A stretch of 55,089 nt of DNA from a bacterium (GCA_021842405.1 JAKBZR010000009.1:1-55089); one strand, 5' to 3'. Numbered from the stretch's first letter, positions 45,049-53,722 are shown. The notes: generated by a model not told the origin, from the sequence alone. Translations and numbers: made by a program.

Positions 45049-45800
45049 AGGTGTGCTCCTTGCTGCGCGTGAAGCATGCGAATCAGCTCGGAGGCAAAGA
45101 GGCGCTGGCTCACCATTTCATCGCTCACCACTTTGCCGTCCCGTATGCGCACGATGCGGCGCGCATGTTGAGCAATGTCGGTCTCATGAGTAACGATCAC
45201 CACCGTTTTGCCTTCTTCGTTGAGCTCTTGAAAGATCTGCATGATCTCTTCGCCCTGAATAGTGGCCAGGTTACCGGTGGGTTCATCGGCCATAATAATG
45301 GGTGCGTTATTGACCAGCGCGCGGGCAATCGCCACCCGCTGTTGCTGACCGCCTGATAGTTCACTGGGGCGAAAGGTGACCCGATCGGCCAGCCCAACCC
45401 GGCCTAACGCTTCCAGCGCGCGCTCACGGCGATTCGGAAATCGGTTATAGAGCATAGGCAATTCCACGTTTTCTATGGCGGTGGTGCGGCCGAGTAGGTG
45501 GTAGCTCTGAAAAACGAACCCGATTTTTCGGTTGCGGATGCGCGCCAGCTCAATATCATCCAGTGCGGCCACCTCCACTCCGTCGAGCTGGTACGAGCCG
45601 GATGTCGGCACGTCCAGGCACCCGGTGATGTGCATCAGGGTGGATTTCCCGGAGCCGGAGGGACCCATTATGGCTACAAACTCGCCCTGCTCAATCTCCA
45701 GGTCAATGCCGTCGAGGGCATTGACCTTTTCACCGCCGGTCGCATAGACCTTGGTGACATCGTTGAGTTGTATGATCGTTTTTCCGTTATTATTTATCAT
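45045..45800 (-). CDS. MacB/LolD-type ABC ATPase
   Basis: 251 residues from the ATG at 45800 (AGG five bases upstream; an in-frame GTG two codons earlier overlaps that site). Walker [11 protein letters not shown]-loop [10 protein letters not shown], signature LSGGQQQRV, Walker [12 protein letters not shown] and [11 protein letters not shown] are complete. The C-terminal ~25 residues extend beyond the usual LolD length. Lies between the MacA-like adaptor (six bases upstream) and the permease (4-base overlap). Confidence 0.92.
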   Translation of the reverse strand: MINNNGKTIIQLNDVTKVYATGGEKVNALDGIDLEIEQGEFVAIMGPSGSGKSTLMHITGCLDVPTSGSYQLDGVEVAALDDIELARIRNRKIGFVFQSYHLLGRTTAIENVELPMLYNRFPNRRERALEALGRVGLADRVTFRPSELSGGQQQRVAIARALVNNAPIIMADEPTGNLATIQGEEIMQIFQELNEEGKTVVIVTHETDIAQHARRIVRIRDGKVVSDEMVSQRLFASELIRMLHAQQGAHL

Positions 45801-45806
45801 GTTCAC

Positions 45807-47549
45807 CTACTTGTGTGGGGCGGCCCGCTTTTTCGGCGGCGGTCCCGGGCGAGGGCCGAACGGCGTCATCTGCATGCCGCGTCCGCCAAATCCACCCGGC
45901 GGCGGCCAACCGGCCAGCACCACCGTGTCGCCGTCATGCAGTCCGGATAGGATTTGCGTATTGATGCCGTCGGTGGCTCCGATTTGAATGGGTTGGCGCA
46001 CTGGGGTTTTTTGCGGCGGTTTTATCAGCCAAACATAGGCGCCGTGGGTGCCCTGGTTGATCGCTTCGCTGGGAGCGGTCAACACATGGGTGTAGCGGCC
46101 GGCCTCAATGTTTACAGAAGCGGTCATGCTAGGTTTCAAAAGGCCGGGCGGATAGTGAATCATGATGGTGACGTCATAGGTCACGACGCCCTGTTGCATG
46201 GTGGGGCCCGAATCGATCTTGACTACAGGCCCGACGAAGGTGCGATTGGGGAAGGCATCAATCGTCACCTTCGCCTGCTGTCCCAATTTCACCTTGCCGA
46301 TATCGGTCTCGTCTACGTAGGCATCAATCTGCAGCCGGTTCAGGTCGGTTACCACGATCAGCGTTGGGGTCGCGAAGTTGGCCGCGATCGTCTCTCCCTG
46401 CTGAACCGGCAACTGCGTCACCGTCCCTGAAATCGGGGCGCGGATATCGCCCTTCGATACCTGCACCTTCCAGTATTTTACCTGCTCTTCCGCCTGCTTC
46501 ACCGCCGCTTGAGCCTGCTTGACCTGCTGTTGCTTTATCGCGTTCTGGGTCAACCCCGCGATAGCCGATTGCAACTGTGCCCGCGCCTGCTTCACCGCCG
46601 CCGCCATGTTACTCACCGCTTGTTGCTTCTGGTCATTCATGTAGATTTCCGCTTTGGCGGCTGCGAGCGCCGCTCTCGCTTGCGACACCTTCTCCTTAGC
46701 CGTTTTCATGCTTGCACTGACCTGTGCTTCGACCAGACCCAAGTTTTGCTTTGCGGAGGCGAGCTGAGCCTGGTAGACTCCGTTCTGGGCGACCGCCGCA
46801 TCCACACCGCTGGCAGCGACGTATCCCTCTTTAAAAAGCTGCTCTTCACGCTTCAGGTTGGCTTGGGAGTTCAGGGCGTTCGCTTCCGCCTGCTGGATGG
46901 AGGCCCTAGCGGTTGCGATCTGCAAGTCGCGGCTGGCATACACTTGCTCCTCATCGGCAATGGCCGTATTCAAGGCGGTTGTTGCCTGCTTTATATCACT
47001 GCTGGTTGTCTGGGGTTGCTGTTTTGCGGCGGCCAGGGCGGAGTTATAGTTTGCTTCGGCGCTGCGCAATGCTTGCTGGGCGCTCTGCACGGCGGAGGCG
47101 GTCTGTATCTGCTGCATGCTCACACCGGTGGTTTGTTGCTGAAGGGCCATCTCCGAGGCGAGCAAGCTCGCCTCTGCCTGCTTCAGTTGAGTTGGGACAT
47201 CCGGTTGAGCGACGGTGGCGATCAACTGGCCCTTCTTCACCAGGCTGCCCACGTCAGCGTAGATGTGGCTCACGATGCCGCTCACCTGTGACCCGATGCT
47301 GACCTGAGCGCCGGTTTGCGCGTCCACCTGACCCTGCGCCGATACCGTCTCCACGATGGTGGACCGTGAGACCGTCGCCGTTTGTAGACCTTTGAGCGGT
47401 GAATCACCGCTGTTCGCCCGGAGCTTGAACCAGTAAAAGCCTCCACCGATCAACACAATCAGTATCGTTATCCAAATCAACCGGCGCTGTAACTGCTTTC
47501 GTGCTCGGCGTGCATGCGGCGACGGTTGATTTTTAACCGTTGTCTCCAT
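45807..47549 (-). CDS. MacA/HlyD-type periplasmic adaptor with long coiled coil
   Basis: 580 residues, about 200 more than MacA. One N-terminal membrane anchor (residues about 24-43, LIWITILIVLIGGGFYWFKL) is followed by the barrel-sandwich start (SAQGQVDAQTGAQVSIGSQV), a very long Ala/Gln-rich helical hairpin (residues about 110-350), and then the second half of the lipoyl-type fold (GDIRAPISGTVTQLPVQQGE) and beta-barrel. The extended hairpin should reach further toward TolC. The C-terminus is Gly/Pro-rich. ATG with GGAGGG upstream. It follows tolC with a repeat in between and precedes the ABC genes. Confidence 0.9.
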   Translation of the reverse strand: METTVKNQPSPHARRARKQLQRRLIWITILIVLIGGGFYWFKLRANSGDSPLKGLQTATVSRSTIVETVSAQGQVDAQTGAQVSIGSQVSGIVSHIYADVGSLVKKGQLIATVAQPDVPTQLKQAEASLLASEMALQQQTTGVSMQQIQTASAVQSAQQALRSAEANYNSALAAAKQQPQTTSSDIKQATTALNTAIADEEQVYASRDLQIATARASIQQAEANALNSQANLKREEQLFKEGYVAASGVDAAVAQNGVYQAQLASAKQNLGLVEAQVSASMKTAKEKVSQARAALAAAKAEIYMNDQKQQAVSNMAAAVKQARAQLQSAIAGLTQNAIKQQQVKQAQAAVKQAEEQVKYWKVQVSKGDIRAPISGTVTQLPVQQGETIAANFATPTLIVVTDLNRLQIDAYVDETDIGKVKLGQQAKVTIDAFPNRTFVGPVVKIDSGPTMQQGVVTYDVTIMIHYPPGLLKPSMTASVNIEAGRYTHVLTAPSEAINQGTHGAYVWLIKPPQKTPVRQPIQIGATDGINTQILSGLHDGDTVVLAGWPPPGGFGGRGMQMTPFGPRPGPPPKKRAAPHK

Positions 47550-47626
47550 TCAACCCTCCACCGCCACACGCAATATAATTGTAACACCGATCCCCATCAA
47601 TATTCCGCCTTCCCTTTTCCGTTTAA

Positions 47627-47821
47627 GTGGTTGTTGAAAAAGCCGCTGAAGCTCACCGCATCGTCATTCCCGCATGGCTCCACTCCAGTGGAGTGGATGG
47701 CGGGAATCCAGTCCCTTGCCTAGCGGCAGGCAGGTGCGCTGATGTTCTGGATTCCGGGTTCCGCTTCGCGGCCCCGGAATGACGACACGGTGGGTGTTGC
47801 CGTGTTTTTCAACATCCGTTT
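47627..47821. repeat. Dispersed palindromic repeat, family B, copy 3 (longest)
   Basis: Left end GTGGTTGTTGAAAAAGCCGC and right end GTTTTTCAACATCCG are inverted. The core holds CCACTCCAGTGGAGTGG inside TTCCCGC/GCGGGAA arms and a CTGGATTCCGGG segment. It lies between tolC and the adaptor gene on the exporter transcript. Confidence 0.82.
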
Positions 47822-47910
47822 AAGCCTCTTTACCAGCAACCTTGCGCCAATTCGACGGCTTAATAATTAACCAAAGCGAATTTTGTTGAATGCGCCATGA
47901 GTTAAGCGAC

Positions 47911-49368
47911 CTATTTCGCGCCCATCGCTTCTCCAATGGCATGGTGGAGTGCAGCCAGCGCAATGGATAGACCGTAACGGGCGTTGACCTGGTTTGCTTC
48001 CGCCGTAGCGAGCGCGGCCTGGGCATCCTCAACCTGGAGGAATATTCCGACGCCGGCCCGGTACTGCCCTTCGGCCAGCCGCAGCGACTCCTGCGCGTTG
48101 GCGACTTCAGCGGTCGAAGTGATGATGCGCTGTTGATTATTGGTTACGTTCAAATACGCCTGAGTGACCTCATTTATCGTCTGTTGTTGACTGAGTGCCA
48201 GTTGCGATCGCGCTGAGGCCAAGTTCGCCTCAGCCTGTTTAATCTGGCCTTTGGTGTACCCCGAATCGAAAAAATCCCAGCTCAGCCTGACGCCGCCCAC
48301 ACGATCAATGGTGGTGCCCGGAAATTCCGATCCCACCGCGCTGTATGATCCGGTCGCGTATAACGAAGGCAAATTTCCGGTGCGACTGCTTCTCAACGAA
48401 GCCTCACTCGATTTAACCAGCGCCTCCGCTTGTAGAACCTGCGGCCTCGTATCAAGCGATTGACTGATCAATTGATTCAGCGAAGGCAGATTCACCGGTT
48501 GCAACGGGACGTTGGCCACTTTGATCGGAGTTCGGGGGTCAATCCCCATCGCAAGATTAAGGCTCGTCCGGCTGAGCGCTTCGCTGTTCTCGTCGGTGGA
48601 GAGGGTCAGCAGCGCTTGAGCCAGATTGGCCTGCGCTTGAACCACATCGGATTGGGGAACCGTACCGGCGTTAAATTGAGCGCGCGCCTCATCCAGGTGC
48701 GCCTGCTGCGATGCCACCGTCTGATGATCCACCTGAACGAGCTGATGGTCTTCCAGCAGCGTCAGGTAAGCGCTTGTGATATTGTAGATGGTATCTTGCA
48801 TCGCCTGATCCAATGCGGCGCGATCGGACGTTTCTTGAAAACGAGCGGCGTGCAGATTGTTGCCGGTTCGGTTGAAATCGTAAAGGAGCTGTTGCACCGA
48901 AATTCCCTCATCAAAGCTGTCGGGCGGCAAGCTGGTGCCTGAAGCGCCGCCGCCAAATCCGGGCCGCGTGATATCGCTACGGGAGTAGCTGCTGCTGATC
49001 GAAAAGGTGGGGTAAAGCCGAGAAGCAGCTTGAATGGTGCGTCCGGCGGCGGCATTTAAGGTTTGCCTGGCAATCATCAACTGCGGCTGATGCTGCAAAC
49101 CGATCTGTATCGCTTGAGTGAGCGTAATCGGCTTTGAGGTGGGAGCGATCGGTACCATGCCTTTCGGCAGGCTTGGCGCAATTAAGGGTAATAGTTTCGC
49201 CGGCGGAGGAACCCGCAGCGGCGGTGCTTTTTCTCCAGTAATGGTCATCGGCCCGCTTGTCTTTTCCTGGCTCGCCGCCATCGCACTGGACATCACTTCC
49301 ACCAGCAGCACGGTCAATAGGATGGGTATCGCTCTAAATCTTCTCTTCGGTAAAATGTCTACCCCGAT
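47911..49368 (-). CDS. TolC-family outer-membrane efflux protein, probable ATC start
   Basis: 485 residues if begun at ATC (49366-49368). The first conventional start, TTG at 49317, falls inside the signal peptide and leaves it without basic residues; the upstream frame adds LPKRRFRAIPIL, giving a normal signal peptide ending near SAMAAS. The ATC is eight bases from GGGAGGG (49377-49383), and no ATG, GTG or TTG is in frame before the upstream TGA. ATT at 49356 is another option. The body shows two repeats of the TolC helical fold (TLTQAIQIGLQHQPQLMIAR; later SQLALSQQQTINEVTQAYLN). It should be the outer-membrane duct for the adaptor and ABC proteins downstream. Confidence 0.88.
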   Translation of the reverse strand: MGVDILPKRRFRAIPILLTVLLVEVMSSAMAASQEKTSGPMTITGEKAPPLRVPPPAKLLPLIAPSLPKGMVPIAPTSKPITLTQAIQIGLQHQPQLMIARQTLNAAAGRTIQAASRLYPTFSISSSYSRSDITRPGFGGGASGTSLPPDSFDEGISVQQLLYDFNRTGNNLHAARFQETSDRAALDQAMQDTIYNITSAYLTLLEDHQLVQVDHQTVASQQAHLDEARAQFNAGTVPQSDVVQAQANLAQALLTLSTDENSEALSRTSLNLAMGIDPRTPIKVANVPLQPVNLPSLNQLISQSLDTRPQVLQAEALVKSSEASLRSSRTGNLPSLYATGSYSAVGSEFPGTTIDRVGGVRLSWDFFDSGYTKGQIKQAEANLASARSQLALSQQQTINEVTQAYLNVTNNQQRIITSTAEVANAQESLRLAEGQYRAGVGIFLQVEDAQAALATAEANQVNARYGLSIALAALHHAIGEAMGAK

Positions 49369-49624
49369 CGCTCAATCCCTCCCTTAAATCATGATGAATT
49401 GATATTTAGGTATTGACGGCAAGCACCGGCAATTGTTCAGATGTTACCTTAGGCCAAGCCTCTTCGAGAAGCTCTCGAAACCATTTCGTTCATAAGACTA
49501 AATCACTCTCGAGTAGGTTTCGCTCGGCTGGATTTCATTGATAGCCTCCATTTAATCTCCCATTTCCTCTCAATTTCCTCAGTGGGATGTATACAGATTT
49601 CTATCGTTTCATGGTATGTATCAG

Positions 49625-49644
49625 TAGTGGATATTTATCTACTA
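49625..49644. promoter_or_regulatory. 9-2-9 palindromic operator before the Y-family polymerase
   Basis: TAGTGGATATTTATCTACTA: the arms match at eight of nine positions. It sits 27-46 bases upstream of the polymerase ATG, where a repressor such as LexA would block transcription. A second copy differing at one base lies at 52436. LexA site sequences vary between phyla, so LexA is a guess. The rest of 49384-49624 holds no gene. Confidence 0.6.
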
Positions 49645-49670
49645 TTCTAAGCAATCAGGAGGCAGACAAG

Positions 49671-50936
49671 ATGGCCAGCCGTTACTTCTTTATGGATATG
49701 AACGCCTTCTTTGCCAGCGTCGAGCAGCAGGAGCGGCCGGAGCTGCGCGGCCGACCCATCGTTGTGGCGCCGGTGCTGGTGGATACCACATGCGCCATCG
49801 CCGCCAGCTACGAGGCCAAAAAATGGGGCATCAAAACCGGCACCTCGGTGAAGCAGGCCCGCCTCATCTGCCCCGAGCTGCAGATCGTGGAGTCCAGGCC
49901 GGAGCTCTATATGAGCTACCACCGTCGCATCCTAGAGGTGTTGAACGACCACTTCACCGACATCAAGGTCTTCTCGGTGGATGAGGTGGGCTGCCCGGTG
50001 GCCTTTCTCTACGATACCGCCGAGAAAGAGCGGCGGATGGCGCAGCGGGTTAAGGAACAGCTTTATCATGAGCTCGGGTCCTATATGCGCTGCTCGGTCG
50101 GCATTGCGCCCAACATCTTCTTAGCGAAGGTGGCCGCCGAGATGCAAAAGCCGGATGGGCTGACGCTGTTGGATCACTTCAACCTCAAGGAGGCGCTCTG
50201 CCGCCTCGACCTGAGCGCACTGCCGGGGATCGGGTCGGCGATGGAGCGGCGGCTTAATCGGTTCGGCATCCACACGGTGGAAGCGCTTTGGAACGCCTCC
50301 CCCTGGCAGCTTCGGCGGGCGTGGGGCAGCGTGGTGGGTGCGAGGTGGTACTTCATGCTGCGCGGCAGCCACCAGTGCGACTACACGGTTCCAATCGAGC
50401 GGGTGCGCCAATCGGTCGGCCATTCGCACGTGCTGCCGCCCGATCTGCGTAACCCGGACGGCGCCCGAGGCATCCTGTTGCAACTGTGCGCCCGCGCCTT
50501 AAAGCGCCTCCGGGATTACCGGCAGAAGGCCGCCTCGGTGGAGGTGGAGGTTCGCTACCGCCTGCTGCACTCCCACGGCAGTCGGATATGGCGCTGCGGG
50601 AGTCGCCGCCACCCTCACTCCAGCGACGATGTGACTTGGCTAAAGGTGGTGCGTCCCATCCTGGCCGCCATGCCGAACTTAACCGGCGTTGCGGCGCCGG
50701 AGTGGGTGGCGATCTCGTTCAGCGATCTGCTGGCCGATCACGATGTACCACTGAGCCTTTTCGAGGAGTATCGGAGCCGGGCGCGTTGCGCTTCAACGGT
50801 GGATATCATTAATGACCGCTTCGGCCATGTGGTGGATTTGTTGTCAATCCAAGAGCACTACGGTCGGGTTCCTCGCCGAATCCCGTTCGGCCCGCCGACA
50901 TCGGCCCTGTTTCCACCGGTTCCAGGCTCAGGTTAG
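49671..50936 (+). CDS. Y-family DNA polymerase (DinB/Pol IV-like)
   Basis: 421 residues from the ATG at 49671, set by AGGAGG seven bases upstream. Y-family enzymes copy damaged DNA with low fidelity. Catalytic acids are in FMDMNAFFASVEQ (Asp) and VFSVDEVG (Asp-Glu, in place of the usual SIDE). SYEAKKWGIKTG, VGIAPNIFLAKVAAE and LPGIGSAMERRLNRFGI (helix-hairpin-helix of the thumb) are conserved. A PLSLF segment near residue 360 resembles a clamp-binding motif. A palindromic operator precedes it, which fits damage-induced control. Divergence from canonical DinB leaves a UmuC-type role possible. Confidence 0.9.
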   Translation: MASRYFFMDMNAFFASVEQQERPELRGRPIVVAPVLVDTTCAIAASYEAKKWGIKTGTSVKQARLICPELQIVESRPELYMSYHRRILEVLNDHFTDIKVFSVDEVGCPVAFLYDTAEKERRMAQRVKEQLYHELGSYMRCSVGIAPNIFLAKVAAEMQKPDGLTLLDHFNLKEALCRLDLSALPGIGSAMERRLNRFGIHTVEALWNASPWQLRRAWGSVVGARWYFMLRGSHQCDYTVPIERVRQSVGHSHVLPPDLRNPDGARGILLQLCARALKRLRDYRQKAASVEVEVRYRLLHSHGSRIWRCGSRRHPHSSDDVTWLKVVRPILAAMPNLTGVAAPEWVAISFSDLLADHDVPLSLFEEYRSRARCASTVDIINDRFGHVVDLLSIQEHYGRVPRRIPFGPPTSALFPPVPGSG

Positions 50937-51058
50937 GTAGACTTTAGATCTAATTCCTGCCCAAAACGGCCCTGTTTTTCCGTTACAACGACAAATTAGT
51001 TAGCGAGCTGTTCTTAATAGAAAGAGTTCAACTGATTTAAATGCCGGCCGGCGCGGCA

Positions 51059-51085
51059 GAGATTCCCCGCCGAGCAGGGAATCTC
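51059..51085 (-). terminator. Hairpin after the metal-response operon
   Basis: GAGATTCCC and GGGAATCTC pair perfectly around a nine-base loop, 54 bases after the stop of the Cys-rich peptide gene. No T-run follows, so termination is inferred from position. The remaining space to the polymerase stop at 50936 shows nothing. Confidence 0.45.
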
Positions 51086-51138
51086 CACTCCTTAATTGCC
51101 CTAATACCACCGAATCGGTATTCGGCGTGCATGATGCC

Positions 51139-51228
51139 CTATTTGGGCGGGCAGCACGGGCAGCTTGGATCATCGGGGCAGTCTGGGCAATTGGGGCACT
51201 TGCCTCCATCCGCGCGATTTTTCCACAT
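51139..51228 (-). CDS. 29-residue Cys/Pro-rich peptide, possible metal binder
   Basis: The peptide begins MWKNRADGGK and ends in CPCCPPK. It has six Cys (positions 11, 14, 17, 23, 25, 26) and seven Pro. The CxxCxxC spacing and paired Cys resemble small metallothionein-like binders of soft metals. Its ribosome site AGGGAGGTGATCC (51231-51243) is an extended complement of the 16S rRNA 3' end, far stronger than chance, and starts two bases before the 184-codon gene's stop. It is third in an operon with an ArsR regulator and a CopZ-N-like protein, which supports a role in metal handling. Not recognised as a named family; function is an inference. Confidence 0.72.
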   Translation of the reverse strand: MWKNRADGGKCPNCPDCPDDPSCPCCPPK

Positions 51229-51244
51229 ACGGATCACCTCCCTT

Positions 51245-51760
51245 CTATCTCGATTTGACCACTCTTGGCCATGCGTCCTTCACCGCTCGGCTCACGTTTC
51301 CCAAGCAGCATGCGCCCTGCGGGTTCCGGATTTCGCATTCACAGCGTCCGTCCTTTACCGCAGCCGATATTTGAGCCACCACGGTGGAGCGTCCGGTGCG
51401 CTCAATCTCATCCCGAATCGAGCCGCGCGTGTGGTGAAAGCAGTAGCAGACGGGCGTGGAATCGGCCTCGCTCTTTTGCGTCACTGGGACCAGAATCTCA
51501 TCCACGCAAAAGGTCTCGCCGCCCGATTTGGAGTAGTAGACCACCGGGCAGTCAGCGATTTCGCAAAAAAGGTAACGATCGGGCTGCATCTGCTCTTTGG
51601 CATCGGCTTTAAGCAGGTTCGCGAGCGTGATGTTACCCACCCACTTGCCGCGCTTCCCGCACTGCGGGCAAAGCGGCGCCCGCTCCGTTTTGGCTGAAGC
51701 GGAGCAGCAAGGCTCCGAACAATCACCCGCTTGGTAGGAACAGCACTCTTCTTGCATCAT
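51245..51760 (-). CDS. CopZ N-terminal-domain-like zinc/[2Fe-2S] protein, without HMA domain
   Basis: 171 residues from the ATG at 51760, preferred because GAGGAG lies just upstream (a second ATG follows at once; an in-frame GTG at 51799 is possible). Cys-rich N-terminus (QEECCSYQAGDCSEPCCS), then CPQCGKRGKWV, YLFCEIADCPVVYY, PVCYCFHHTRGSI and GRCECEIRNPQGACCLG. This series matches the N-terminal domain of Archaeoglobus CopZ, which binds zinc and a [2Fe-2S] cluster. CopZ also has a copper-binding HMA domain, which is absent here. It lies between an ArsR regulator and a Cys-rich peptide, so redox-linked metal handling or resistance is likely. Confidence 0.82.
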   Translation of the reverse strand: MMQEECCSYQAGDCSEPCCSASAKTERAPLCPQCGKRGKWVGNITLANLLKADAKEQMQPDRYLFCEIADCPVVYYSKSGGETFCVDEILVPVTQKSEADSTPVCYCFHHTRGSIRDEIERTGRSTVVAQISAAVKDGRCECEIRNPQGACCLGNVSRAVKDAWPRVVKSR

Positions 51761-51804
51761 CGTCTCCTCTGGAATATGAATTTGATGGCGGCAATCCACG
51801 AAAT

Positions 51805-52203
51805 CTAAAACGGTTGTGGCGGAGATGTTTGCGGCTGTGTAAGGGCGAAAACCAAGCCGGCGAGCATCTTTGCCTGGGACTCGACGCTGAAATAGTAGCA
51901 GACGAATTTGCCATCTTTTCGAGCCTTTAAAATGCCGGCCATCATCATGACTTTTAAATGATGGGAGACCGCGGACATGGTCATATCCAGCATGGTTGCT
52001 AGCTCGCAGACGTAGAGCGGCTCGCAGCTTAATGCAAAAAGAATTTTAGCCCGCACCGGATCGGCGATCGCCTTAAGGAGCCAGCTCGCCCGCTCGAAAT
52101 TCTCATCCGACGGTAATAACTTGGCCACCCGGCGCACCCGGGTCGGATCGTCCTGGCAGGCGTCGCAGGTCAGTGCATCCAAATCTCGGTCAATCACCCG
52201 CAT
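51805..52203 (-). CDS. ArsR/SmtB/CadC-family metal-responsive repressor
   Basis: 132 residues. The winged helix-turn-helix is at about residues 40-105 (LKAIADPVRAKILFALSCEP, VCELATMLDMTMSAVSHHLK, GILKARKDGKFVCYYF). Two N-terminal Cys (LTCDACQDD) and one in LYVCELA resemble the alpha3N metal site of CadC, which senses Cd, Pb, Bi or Zn; the ELCVC motif is only partly kept, so the metal is uncertain. These repressors leave DNA when metal binds. ATG at 52203 with AAGGGG upstream; the CopZ-N-like gene follows 44 bases after its stop (start at 51760). An inverted repeat in its upstream region may be its own operator. Confidence 0.9.
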   Translation of the reverse strand: MRVIDRDLDALTCDACQDDPTRVRRVAKLLPSDENFERASWLLKAIADPVRAKILFALSCEPLYVCELATMLDMTMSAVSHHLKVMMMAGILKARKDGKFVCYYFSVESQAKMLAGLVFALTQPQTSPPQPF

Positions 52204-52233
52204 ATTTTCCCCTTCAATTTGAGCGACATTAGT

Positions 52234-52251
52234 TCAATGATTAAACATTCA
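52234..52251 (-). promoter_or_regulatory. Candidate operator of the ArsR-type repressor
   Basis: Imperfect inverted repeat TGAATG-TTTAAT-CATTGA in an AT-rich stretch 31-48 bases before the repressor ATG. Arm length and placement fit ArsR/SmtB sites, but there is one mismatch. Confidence 0.5.
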
Positions 52252-52435
52252 TTTAAATATTACGTTGTTGTATTCCAAATCATTTCATCTTTAATCCCAA
52301 AGGATCAGATTTAATTCGGTGCCTGGAGATACACTCTTTCCGAAGCGATGAAATTTTAGACTATTTGAAGGAGATCGCTTCAGTATAACAAATTAAAGGG
52401 GTACCTATTTCCACCGTTCCGTTCAATGGAATCAA

Positions 52436-52455
52436 TATTGGATATTTATCTACTA
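52436..52455. promoter_or_regulatory. Second copy of the polymerase-type palindrome
   Basis: TATTGGATATTTATCTACTA differs at one base from the site at 49625; the following TCTAA is also shared. It is 233 bases upstream of the ArsR gene (other strand) and 417 bases upstream of the SDR gene, with no gene next to it. It may be a shared operator or a displaced remnant. Nothing else is seen in 52252-52435. Confidence 0.5.
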
Positions 52456-52510
52456 CTCTAAACGATAGGTCATTACCCGACTGCGGTGTCCAGGTTGCTA
52501 ATTATTGAAT

Positions 52511-52713
52511 GAGTTCAGTTCTCTGGGCAATTTAAGCAGGAAACCCTCACTACCTGTCTGCCGCCAGGCAGGCAGACAGGCAACTCTTTTCCCAATCCTG
52601 AGAGAGGACTGGTGAAGGAGATTGCTTCGCTTCGCTCGCAATGACACCCTCCCGCTTGCGGGGAGGGATGGGGTGGGGTCGAACGAAAATTACCCCCGTA
52701 GAACTGAACTCTT
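52511..52713. repeat. Dispersed element, family A, copy 7
   Basis: Left end GAGTTCAGTTCTCTGGGCAA and right end GAACTGAACTCTT. Carries TGTCTGCCGCCAGGCAGGCA (also in the 41634 copy, shortened), GATTGCTTCGCTTCGCTCGC followed by CAATGAC, and CCCTCCCGCTTGCGGGGAGG. Lies upstream of the SDR gene; 52714-52871 shows nothing else. Confidence 0.87.
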
Positions 52714-52871
52714 TCTATTAATAACCTTCAAGCAATCGTCGGGCCCCTACTTCATCGAAAGATGAGCAGGAAATAGGGCGGGAAAGTCTAAATGACACTC
52801 GGAAATGGGGCTGGATGGAGCTTTGGGCAAACCGAGCAAATGATGCTAACCAAATTAAGATGAGGTGAGAT

Positions 52872-53627
52872 ATGTTATTGGAAGGTAAGGTGGTGCTGGT
52901 AACCGGCGGCGGGCGTGGAATCGGCGCCTGCATCAGCCGTGTGGTGGCTCAACATGGCGCGACGGTGGCAATCAACTATTCGGCCAGCGTGGAAAAGTCG
53001 GAAAAGCTGGCCGCTGAGATCGAAAAGGGTGGCGGCCGCGCCGCAACCTTCCGGGCCGACGTGCGCAAACCGGAAGAGGTGCATGCAATGGTCAATCAAG
53101 TGGTTGAAAGATTTGAGCGATTGGATGGCGTGGTGAACAACGCCATTGCGGGTCGGCAGGATGGCAAACTGGCCGATTCATCGCTTCAAGCTTACCAAAA
53201 TATGTTTGATTTCAACTGCATTGCGGTGCTGAACACCATCAACGCAGCCCGACCGATTATGAAGAGGCAGGGCGGCGGCCGCATCATCAACATCGTCTCC
53301 GAGCTGTGGAACATGGCCCCGGCCGGCTGGTCCCCTTATATGGCGGGTAAGGGGGCGATGGTTGGTGTATCCCGATCACTGGCTGTTGAGCTGGGCCCGG
53401 AGAACATCACGGTGAACATGGTCGCACCCGGCTGGATGGCGGATGAGAAGGTGGATACCTCATCACAATCGTCCATCAATTACGGGAAATCGCTGCCGCT
53501 GCAACGTCACGGCTCCGGCGACGAGATCGGCAACGCATGCGTTTACTTGCTGAGCGAGCTGGCGAGCTATGTGACCGGCGCCTATATTCCGGTTACCGGC
53601 GGCCGAATCACGCAGACTGGAATGTGA
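52872..53627 (+). CDS. SDR-family oxidoreductase (FabG-like)
   Basis: 251 residues, classical SDR length. NAD(P) motif VTGGGRGIGA (residues about 10-19), VVNNA, catalytic Ser in INIVSELWN and Tyr-x3-Lys in YMAGKGA, then ITVNMVAPGWM; the C-terminus has YVTGAYIPVTGG. The fold reduces or oxidises a carbonyl/alcohol; 3-oxoacyl-ACP reductase is only one option. ATG with GAGGTGA upstream. The Gfo/Idh gene follows 95 bases later, so a sugar or polyol substrate is plausible. Confidence 0.88.
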   Translation: MLLEGKVVLVTGGGRGIGACISRVVAQHGATVAINYSASVEKSEKLAAEIEKGGGRAATFRADVRKPEEVHAMVNQVVERFERLDGVVNNAIAGRQDGKLADSSLQAYQNMFDFNCIAVLNTINAARPIMKRQGGGRIINIVSELWNMAPAGWSPYMAGKGAMVGVSRSLAVELGPENITVNMVAPGWMADEKVDTSSQSSINYGKSLPLQRHGSGDEIGNACVYLLSELASYVTGAYIPVTGGRITQTGM

Positions 53628-53722
53628 GCGGTTGAGGATGATCATCGCGCGCCACGATCCGGCGCCGCTTATTTTGATAAAAAGGTGAGCGCTTAATTAT
53701 TTTGTTAAAGGAGCGGAATTGA

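Noticed and set aside
51041-51697. Long plus-strand frame opposite the metal operon
   Set aside because: No family features; it overlaps two well-supported minus-strand genes and their ribosome sites.
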